Part shown: positions 56,916 to 64,000 of the stretch, piece after piece | Layout of the letters: each line of letters opens with the position of its first letter | Position numbering within the stretch: the stretch's first letter is position 1 | DNA from: Sphaerulina vaccinii | Lineage: Eukaryota > Ascomycota > Dothideomycetes > Mycosphaerellales > Mycosphaerellaceae | Length of the DNA: 64,000 bases | Assembly (NCBI GenBank): GCA_022570795.1 | Contig: JAKUDP010000009.1 | Coordinates: 1,550,001-1,614,000, forward strand | Reading direction: 5' to 3' | Program-made: the position numbers and the translations under genes | The notes under the pieces: generated by a model | Told to the model about the DNA's origin: nothing | Database searches by the model: none | The model's input: the letters and a program-made list of their open reading frames with translations, nothing else

Positions 56916-57240
56916 CTAGTTGGACCAGATTCCTGTTTGCTTATCATACAGAAAGAGCTCAGAAGAGCTACTTCTCTTCCTGCGATGCCCCTCGATCTCC
57001 ACATCTCTTGCGCGTCGCTTGAATGCACAGTCGCATCCATCATAAGTGACACACTGTCCGTTTGCGTACTGTGCCACTTAGCAGGTCGGATCGCTATCGC
57101 ATACATCGCCGCACTCGTCAACAGAAATGTCATAGCATGCAGTCTCGTCAAAGTAGCATACATCATTTCCACAGTAAGTGCCAGGTGGCGAAGGTCGAGA
57201 AGTGGATGTACATCGTGGTGGTCCAGATACGGTTGTGGTT
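56916..57240 (-). pseudogene. Cassette exon B, 10-Cys type with in-frame TAA
   Basis: The acceptor GGCAG at 57241 lies only about 10 bp beyond cassette A's stop codon, and the CTCTAATGG branch-like sequence overlaps that stop. The exon starts A|ACC ACA ACC in the phase that fits the stalk donor. It aligns with cassette A: same Cys order, shared GTYCGNDVCY, and a dibasic FKRRAR tail. A TAA at 57078-57080 interrupts it after the seventh Cys, while the frame stays open to 56916 and supplies the last three Cys and the tail. It is either a recent nonsense mutation or a truncated variant of about 54 cassette residues. It has no start codon or signal peptide of its own. Confidence 0.55.
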
Positions 57241-57250
57241 CTGCCAACCA

Positions 57251-58573
57251 TTAGAGGGCGCTTCCGGACGTGATGACTACACTCTCCTCAAGTCCGTTAC
57301 GTCTGATCTTGGTAGGTCCATTGGCAGAAGGTGTTAGTGCTCGACGTCGGGCAGATCCATCAGGGCAGCATGTGTCCGCATACCGCACACATTTGTTCCC
57401 ATCGTAGTAGAACGCGCAATTGCCTACACAATCGTTGAAGCACGCGTTCCCGCCCTCGGGATAGACATAGCAGGACTCCACCGCGTAGTAGCACACGTCG
57501 TTCCCGCAGTAGGTCCCATAGTCTCCAGCTGCATGGCTGCAAGTAGCACGGGCGGCGGGTGTGGTTGTTCTGTGTTCAGAAGTGTTGGCCCAGCATGTCC
57601 TCGGGCGTCCAGATATATGTGATACTCGGCGCAAATAAGAAAGGAAAATATGACTTACGAGGGTGTGGTTGACGGTGTGGTACTTGGCGTCGTGCTTGGT
57701 GTAGTACTTGGCGTAGTAGAGGGCGTAGTGCTCGGAGTAGTGCTTGGAGTGGTACTCGGAGTGGTACTCGGAGTAGTACTCGGAGTAGTAGATGGAGTTG
57801 TCGTTCTTGCTGTTGTTGTATGTCTAGGCACAGGCGTGGTGGAGATGAGCACGAGGCACGAGCAGAGTGCAGATTTGAAGCTCTTCTGCATCGCCGTGAA
57901 CGAGGCTAGTATGTTATCGCTAGTCGACGCAGTGGTACTTGGTGTGGTAGATGGCGTCGTGGAAGGCTGGAAAGATTGGTAAGTGCCGACTAAGCCAGAC
58001 AGATTATGGACAACAAACCGTAGTCGAAGGGGTGGTTGACGGCGTCTGAAAAGGAAGGTCAGTTTCATAAACTGATGCGATCATTAGTGCAAACACTGAC
58101 AGTGCTGATCCTTGGAGTAGTGCCTGGTGCAAGAAGTCGTTAGCATCACGCTTATCAGTCTTTACTGAATCAGACATGGACTTCATAAGAATTCAGACGT
58201 AACCGAAGCCTTTGTCAAAGAAAAGACTTACTTGGAGCGGCTGGAGTGGTCGATGGGGCCTAGAAATATATAGTCAGTAAAGTTGCATGCTATTGCTGTC
58301 TACCGCTACAGCTTGTGGACATGCACGTGGAGTAGTCGATAATTGACGCTTGTGACGAACTGTCCTTCTGGCAATCTTGCCTTGAAGCAAGGATGTACAG
58401 TATCGAAAGGCCGCACGGTCGGTGGTCAGAGGTGCGAAAGTGCCATAATCGGTTCGCCTGCATGTCGGCTTGGAGGTAGTTGTTGTGGCAGAAGTCGTCG
58501 CAATCGCTCCAACAGCGGAAGCAGTTCCCGCAGAAATCGCAATCCACGCGACTAGGAGCTTATTGAACAACAT
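57251..58573 (-). CDS. Secreted Thr/Pro-stalk Cys-rich protein: common exons plus cassette A
   Basis: No known family. The ATG at 58573 opens a signal peptide (MLFNKLLVAWIAISAGTASA). Proposed exons are 58310-58573, micro-exons 58232-58259 (28 nt), 58101-58123 (23 nt) and 58019-58045 (27 nt), then the stalk exon 57659-57966. All junctions keep phase, and each micro-exon adds only Thr/Pro/Ser residues (APSTTPAAP, TTPRIST, TPSTTPSTT). The stalk is about 100 residues, including a TTPS repeat, and ends at donor TC|GTAAGT in phase 2. Cassette A (57251-57569) follows in matching phase. It carries ten cysteines (GTYCGNDVC, ACFNDC, DTCC), then an SARRRA dibasic tail and a TAA, for 322 residues in total. 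The protein is probably extracellular, possibly O-glycosylated. Exon 1's donor (GCT|GTAGCG) is the weakest junction. Confidence 0.68.
57661..57800 (-). repeat. 12-bp minisatellite encoding TTPS stalk
   Basis: About eleven to twelve imperfect copies of a 12-bp unit (minus strand ACTACTCCGAGT and variants ACCACACCAAGC) encode Thr-Thr-Pro-Ser repeats at the end of the stalk exon. The copies differ at silent or near-silent positions. Such in-frame repeats commonly vary in copy number between strains. Confidence 0.85.
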
Positions 58574-60492
58574 CGTAATCGACCGTTGTGAAGAGTAAGA
58601 GGTGAGGATGAGGTTTGTTGCAGGAGAGATGTGGAGGTCGTTCCAGCGCGAAGTTGCATAGATGTAGTGATCGCCCCTCTGCTCTTACGCTCCGCACGCA
58701 AAGTCTGATCTGCGTTGGAAAGGCGGCAGAACAGTGGTAGCTCACAGCCAGAACGTCGCGAACACACGCCTTCGTACGTGGCTTAAGCGCGGCTGGTAAC
58801 TTCGGCTTCACTGTTGCATAGGGACGGCCCTGCAGGCTGAAGTCTCGGTACTGAAGGATTCAGAACTGCAGATTGGTATCCGCCTGGTCTCAAATGAAGG
58901 ATGTAGCCCGTCTCGACGCATGGTACGATGGATTGCAGTCAGAGAGTAGCCAGGCAGTCAGTGTAGTCGTTCATAGGGTAAAGAATTGAAGGCCAGATCT
59001 GATCGTGCTATAGTCCGGCGCCATGGTTAATGCATGCGGCTCTCAGGAGTCCTGGAACAAGGTGGTCCTTTTATTCACTCGTTAGCAGTAAGATACTGAT
59101 GATACCTTTGCCGTTGAGGCACGGCCTTTGATACAGCACTGCAAGCTGTATCATGCCGATATACGCTGAATCATGACAGCATCATGCCACTTTTCTCAGC
59201 GTGAACAAGCAAATGGCATTCCCGAAGCATCGCATGCTGCAACGGCGGTGTCGACACGACCTGTGCACTTGCCCCTTGTGTATGCGATAGGTAGGCCTCG
59301 GGACATGGCCAAAGTGCTGCTGTTGGGTGATGTTTTGCGCTGTGTAGAGATCTTGGTAGATGGCGTTGGTGTAGCGAAGAAGTGAGGTCGAGTTTTGCCA
59401 CCCCTGTCAACCGCCGTGCAATGATGCAGCCAAGCCCATTGGCCAAGTTCCACCATCCTCTTTCCCTGCCCCACATCTACAAGGACACAACCCAAACTCG
59501 ACTCCCACGAACGCCTTCAGCCAGGAAAATCCAGCCAGCCACGCGAACATGCGTGTAAAATACGTACGTGGAGTCGTTGACAGCCGTTTGGCGCACCAGA
59601 CCGCGCTTGCCAGGAGAGTGGTTCGCGGCAGAACGCGCACAGCATGCCCAACTTCGTCGCCCTGGTCCTCATGGGGGATCACATCCTGGCCGGCCGGCTC
59701 GATAATGGTTCTCGCGACGCGGAAGCGCGTCCCTCAGCTTTGGTAAGCATTTTCTACAATTGTGAACAGCTTCGCCCTCCGGTACATCTGTTTCCGGCTG
59801 CAGAGATCTCTCACCTGGCCAGGTCATCACCATCCTAGTCTGTGAGTATACGACAAGCAAACGTCTATGAATGATGGTTCTCAAGCATTAGGTCTTGCTA
59901 GTAACCACTGTCGCTACTGCTCTCGAAAGGATCGATCTCATCGGCTACGATGTTCTGAATTTGCAAGATGTTCGACTTCATACTCATTGCCCAAACGATG
60001 CGATCACCGCTAGTGAGCAGCCTGTGATAGGCCCTGTTGTGAGGCCTTGTTGCACATCTGCAATGAGATCGAGCTCAGGAAATACTGACCCACACATCGA
60101 TGCGATACTGAATCTCAGGGAGCACAGAGAAGACGAGTTCCATGCGACAAGCCTTCTTTCGTTGGGTCACGATATCAGTCGTGTCGCTATACGACGCACA
60201 CTACATAAGTTGAGTATCCTGATCTGCACCTGTCTACAGACGGTCATCATACGCACCTCATTGACCTACTTTCTCGCTCCGACTGTCAGCTGACTGGCTT
60301 GGCTATGCAATCCTCTGCAGATCTCGTTATGCAGCCTATCAGCATTGTCTAGCTCGACATTTCAGCCGCAGCTGCAACTGTACGCGCAGCAGCTACGACG
60401 AGCTCACAAAGTCGAAGTTGAGAACTTCATACGAGGAAGTGACCCTTGCTACCGCTCGACATCCCAGGACGGACTGCGTTTATTGTAAGGCG
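58574..60492. promoter_or_regulatory. Divergent upstream region of cassette gene and oxidase
   Basis: About 1.9 kb lies between divergent starts. Only short frames are present on both strands. It contains a local palindromic stretch near 59130-59180 (TGTATCATGCCGATA / TGAATCATGACAGCATCATG). The promoters of two secreted-protein genes are expected here. No tRNA or transposon remnant was recognised. Confidence 0.4.
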
Positions 60493-62274
60493 ATGCAACG
60501 TCTCACAGCGCTACTAGCACTGCTAGTGATAGCGTATGCCGAAATCGAGAGCCAAGGCCATATCAAATGTCGATGTGTACCCACAGAAGCCTGCTGGCCG
60601 ACGAGATCGACCTGGAAAACGTTGAACGATACTGTGAATGGCCAGCTGATTCTCAACAAGCCTGTCGCACTGCCTTGCTACCCAGGTCCAGCTCAGAATA
60701 GTTCACAATGCGCGGACATCGATTCCAACTATAGCAACAACAGCTTCCAGCAACTCTTCCCAATTGGCTACTCCTACCCCATCGAGCCGACGTGCCCACC
60801 AGTCAATGTCTCAGCAGGTGAGACACCTACAGGAAACTGTACTCCCGGCGGCGCACCAGTGTACACAGTCAACGCCACGACAGTCGAACATATCAAGCGC
60901 GGACTTGCTTTCGCGAAGGAACACAATTTGCGACTTGTAATCAGAGACACTGGTCACGACATCCTGGGAAGGAGCACAGGTTATGGATCATTGCAAATCT
61001 GGATTAAGTACCTGCATGCGGGTATCACGTTCCACCCTTATGATAATCAGAAAGGCGCCAACTGGAATGGCTCAGCACTCACGATTGGAGGCGGATATGT
61101 CTGGGGCGAGGTCTACGAACTTGCTGCCAAAGAGGGAGTCATAGTCGTTGGAGGAGGCAACCCCACTGTGGGATGCTTAGGTGGGTGGATGCAAGGTGGC
61201 GGGCACGGCTATGCTGCCCACGATTTTGGCCTTGGAGCTGATAATGTGTTATCTGCACAAGTCGTGCTTGCAGACGGTGAAGTAGTGACTGCCTCACAGG
61301 CTGAGCATTCGGACCTTTTCTTCGCCATCCGAGGCGGTGGGCCTGGCACCTATGGAGTAGTGATCGAGACAACTGTGAAAGCCTATCCAGCACGCTCGGT
61401 AGTGGCCCAGACTCTAGCGTTTGTACCTCTGGCCAGTGGCAGCGACTTCTTGGACGCGGTCGCGGATGTCTACCAGGCGTATCCTGCACTCTCTCAAGCA
61501 GGCTGGACTGGCTATGGACAGTGGGCGACATCATCTCAAGCAGCACTGTTCGCCAACTCGACTGTCGCCTACGCGCATACGATGGCGAACTTCAGACTGC
61601 CAGAAGACTCAGCCAAAGCCGAAGCCAATGCTGCTCTTGAAAAGCTGATCGCCAGGAACGGCACTTCGCTCTTCGTCTACATATCCTACGAAACAATGCC
61701 AACATATGCTGCTTTCTTCGACAAGTACAAGGGACCCGCACCACCTGCCGGCTCTCTAGGCTCTACGACAGGACACTTCCTCGACGAAACTGCTCTACTG
61801 GCAAACAGGACAGCACTGCTCGATACTCTCCGAACCACAGCTGGAGCAATTGACGAGTATACCACCAATGTAGTCGAGATATTTGGAGCTCCATATGGTC
61901 AGATCGCCAAAGATGGCGAAGATTGTCACTCGGGTGTCTTTCCAGGTTGGAGAAAGATGATCACACATCACATACTCGCGAGAGGTTGGTTGCAGGATAC
62001 TCCGTCTGCTACTGTGAAAGCGATCCAGCACGATGTCGAATTCGTGAAAGCTGCTGCCCTGAAGAGGCTGGCACCTGATGCAGGCGGGTATATGAACGAG
62101 GGCAATCGATTGAACCCAGACTGGAAAAGAGACTGGTATGGTAGTAACTATCCGAAGCTGGAGAAGATCAAGAAGAAGTATGATCCTGATGATCTATTCT
62201 ACTGTCCCACATGCGTTGGAAGTGGACGATGGGAGGTGAAAGAGGATGGAAAGCTGTGTAGCAGCAGAGGCTGA
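60493..62274 (+). CDS. Secreted FAD-linked oxidase, BBE/VAO type
   Basis: An extracellular flavin-dependent oxidase of the vanillyl-alcohol/berberine-bridge family, often acting on sugars or secondary metabolites. The Met at 60493 was chosen because it starts a signal peptide (MQRLTALLALLVIAYA); the frame extends upstream to 60418 without signal character. The 593-residue protein shows Cys-rich N-terminal sequence, the FAD-binding RDTGHDILGRS with probable covalent His at residue 155, ALTIGGGYVWGEVY, GCLGGWMQGGGHG, and GGGPGTYGVV. The BBE C-terminal motif NPDWKRDWYG..YPKLEKIKKKYDPDDLF is complete. Several NxT/S sites are present. It is single exon and convergent with a small secreted-protein gene 80 bp away. 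The substrate cannot be told. Confidence 0.92.
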   Translation: MQRLTALLALLVIAYAEIESQGHIKCRCVPTEACWPTRSTWKTLNDTVNGQLILNKPVALPCYPGPAQNSSQCADIDSNYSNNSFQQLFPIGYSYPIEPTCPPVNVSAGETPTGNCTPGGAPVYTVNATTVEHIKRGLAFAKEHNLRLVIRDTGHDILGRSTGYGSLQIWIKYLHAGITFHPYDNQKGANWNGSALTIGGGYVWGEVYELAAKEGVIVVGGGNPTVGCLGGWMQGGGHGYAAHDFGLGADNVLSAQVVLADGEVVTASQAEHSDLFFAIRGGGPGTYGVVIETTVKAYPARSVVAQTLAFVPLASGSDFLDAVADVYQAYPALSQAGWTGYGQWATSSQAALFANSTVAYAHTMANFRLPEDSAKAEANAALEKLIARNGTSLFVYISYETMPTYAAFFDKYKGPAPPAGSLGSTTGHFLDETALLANRTALLDTLRTTAGAIDEYTTNVVEIFGAPYGQIAKDGEDCHSGVFPGWRKMITHHILARGWLQDTPSATVKAIQHDVEFVKAAALKRLAPDAGGYMNEGNRLNPDWKRDWYGSNYPKLEKIKKKYDPDDLFYCPTCVGSGRWEVKEDGKLCSSRG

Positions 62275-62356
62275 GATTATTGATGCCTTTCGTTGATGAG
62301 CATATGTTGACCTGTCTCGGATCGTACAAATAAGCCAACTAGCTGACACCAGTCGC

Positions 62357-62934
62357 TCATTCAAGCGGTCCACGAACATAACCCAAGATCTTCGTAATCT
62401 GACACGTGCTCTTGTCAATGCTGTGGATCTCGCGCACAAAGACGCTAGGCAGCGCAATGCGATTCAGCTACATGACAACAATCAGCCACTCGTATACTCT
62501 TCCACTGCCAAGTCATAACATACCTGAATAAAATCCACAGTAACAGTACTGTTCGGATTAACAGTATAATTCGCCCCAGCAACTGGCCCACCAGGCACTT
62601 TCGCATCCAGAACTGTTCCCAAAGCTACCAACTCATCGCGCACAGTATCTGCTGTGAGACCAACATTGACAGGCGCGGGTACAGCAAAGAAAGTCTGTAA
62701 CTCGTCAGGTAAGACGATGAAAGTCCTACTTACGAGCGGCGCGAGGGGAATCTTGGCAGCGTCCTCAGGAGAGTGTGAGATGATTGTTCGGATCTCTTGC
62801 TTGACTCCTTCGATTTGTTGCGCGTCTGTGCAAGGGGTTCGGATTGGACTGCCGCCGACTAGAGGGATGTCGATTGGTGTGGCGAGAATTGAGGTCGCGA
62901 GGGAGAGGATGAAGGCTGTTGTTGGGAAGTGCAT
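62357..62934 (-). CDS. Small secreted protein, two or three exons
   Basis: The signal peptide MHFPTTAFILSLATSILA opens at 62934. A strong donor CAG|GTATGT at 62523 and acceptor TGTAG at 62468 (56-nt intron) join VDFIQ to LNRIALPSVFVREIHS, extending the frame to a stop at 62357. The unspliced frame would instead end at 62482. A second candidate intron (62695-62733) has GTAAGT, CCTGAC and CAG but is only 39 nt and in frame, so it may be retained. The product is 173 residues, or 160 if it is spliced. The mature protein has three cysteines, no membrane segment and no family I recognise. It might be an effector-like or wall-associated protein. Confidence 0.72.
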
Positions 62935-63521
62935 TGTGGGCCGATATGTTCGTGTTCCGATTTTGAGAGGGAGGACTGCGTTTAGAATGACATGGGCTTG
63001 CGAAGCAGTGCTGCTACACTTATCTATACGTTACCGTCTCCTCATTAATTAGTGGACAAGGGTGCCATCGCACCAAACCACCTAGCTTGATCGACCATCG
63101 TGATAAGTCAATGTGAATCGTGTGGTGTGCTTCGCTTCGAGAAGGTCGCCGTCGAAATGTTATGTCCTACGACTAGGTGAGGTTATGGCAGTGATCCACG
63201 AACTCGGTTCTTGAATTGCCGCTAGTGGTACCGTATTAAGCTTGTAATGAAGCCTAAAGCTAAAGTGCGATATACCGAGGGCCGATCAACAGCATTATAG
63301 CGAAGAAGCAGCGCTTTCGACAAGCCTCGTTCGTCAATGTTTCCAATGTCGCAAGTGTTCCAGGACTTATCGTCTGACCACTGGTTACAGGTCTCGGCTG
63401 CTGAGTCGAGTTGGAATAGGATATGTTCACATCTAGGATAACATGTTCGTGTGTTGGTTTTCCAGTAGATACTGCTGCCAGCTTGCGTAATTCCATAGTT
63501 ACATTGTACATGCGGCAAACC
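62935..63521. other. No gene recognised
   Basis: About 590 bp lies upstream of the small secreted protein and downstream of the edge gene. A minus-strand frame (63222-63518) is open but lacks an ATG; it could be 3' UTR of the edge gene. Confidence 0.35.
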
Positions 63522-64000
63522 TCAGTCCATTCGATCTATCCAGTCCCCGACGCCAGACATATATTCCATCAGCATCTTGGAGAACTTGTCGCTGTGCTGT
63601 GGGGCACGATTCGAGGTGTGATGGACCAGACTGAACTGTGCGGGTTGAGATTCTGCAATGTAATCCGGAATATCTGTAAGTCGTACCAACATGCGATTCT
63701 GATGTCGTCGAATGACAGTGAAAAGCTCCTGCCATACTTCGTGGCTGGCATCATACGGTTCGCCCATAGAATCGCCCCGGACGTCGTTGGACTCGATGCG
63801 AGCCAGTGAGAGCTCGCTCAGATTCGGATTGGCTGCTATCCAAGCAGTGATCCTCTCGAGTTCCACACGGCCACCATCGATGGAGAGGTGCCGTAGGGCA
63901 CGCTGTTCCATGAATGGCCAGAGTGTGGATATGTTCACGAACTCCTCCAGGCTGTCTTTCCAGTTGAAACGTTTGATCGTGAGTCGTTCCAATTGCGGCT
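63522..64000 (-). CDS. C-terminal part of F-box/LRR-like protein (truncated by window edge)
   Basis: The frame is open to the right edge, so only the last 158 codons are visible. The sequence has leucine-rich motifs (LERLTIKRFNWKDSLEEF, LRHLSIDGG, NLSELSLARIESN) typical of the LRR-like half of fungal F-box proteins. An acidic, helical end follows, with stop at 63522. The N-terminus and any F-box lie outside the window. The assignment rests on repeat style only. Confidence 0.6.
   Translation of the reverse strand, partial: PQLERLTIKRFNWKDSLEEFVNISTLWPFMEQRALRHLSIDGGRVELERITAWIAANPNLSELSLARIESNDVRGDSMGEPYDASHEVWQELFTVIRRHQNRMLVRLTDIPDYIAESQPAQFSLVHHTSNRAPQHSDKFSKMLMEYMSGVGDWIDRMD

Noticed and set aside
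57650..57982. Plus-strand ORF of repeated Gly-Val-Val-Leu units
   Set aside because: It is the antisense shadow of the TTPS minisatellite on the minus strand, with no start context or domain of its own.
59171..59495. Overlapping minus-strand frames of about 100 codons
   Set aside because: There is no signal peptide, domain or splice continuity, and coding character is equally poor in both frames.

Overview
The window is fungal nuclear DNA. Genes carry short introns (mostly about 50-110 nt, with GT..AG ends and CTAAC/CTGAC-like branch sites), lie on both strands, and encode typical filamentous ascomycete families: Gwt1, Ngg1/Ada3, Zn2Cys6 and Clr5-type regulators, a Crh-type GH16 wall enzyme, a GT90/CAP10 protein, and a GTPase-patatin fusion. 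The gene set and codon usage suggest Pezizomycotina, probably Dothideomycetes. That placement is inference, because no rDNA or marker gene was compared.

Layout. 1.5-9.9 kb: MFS transporter (+), GWT1 (-) and a very large serine-rich protein (+). 9.98-10.86 kb: an array of diverged tandem repeats. 11.6-16.6 kb: a 1576-residue GTPase/RING-like/patatin-like fusion (-) whose patatin nucleophile position is Gly. 16.6-19.1 kb: no gene supported. 19.2-25.3 kb: Lso2/CCDC124 homologue, ankyrin protein, two small conserved hypotheticals and a lysine-rich protein directly behind NGG1. 25.4-38.8 kb: NGG1, a RING-H2 membrane protein, two poorly known ORFs, a Zn2Cys6 regulator divergent from a Clr5-like protein, and a small Myb/SANT-like protein. 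39-53.7 kb: copper P-type ATPase, alpha/beta hydrolase, GH16 wall transglycosylase, single-pass coiled-coil protein, SDR, protein-histidine methyltransferase and GT90.

54.5-58.6 kb (minus strand) is the most unusual part. A signal-peptide exon, three micro-exons and a Thr/Pro/Ser stalk exon end in a phase-2 donor. They are followed by six separate exons. Each has its own acceptor in the matching phase, starts with Ser-Thr-Thr, encodes a 10-Cys or 12-Cys domain and ends in its own stop. None has its own visible start or signal peptide. This looks like one secreted-protein gene with an array of alternative 3'-terminal exons, or a silent-cassette array.

60.5-62.9 kb holds a secreted FAD-linked (BBE-type) oxidase and a small secreted protein, so the right end is rich in extracellular proteins. 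The window closes inside an F-box/LRR-like gene. Exon boundaries were assigned by eye from splice motifs and reading-frame phase. No expression data or database search was available.
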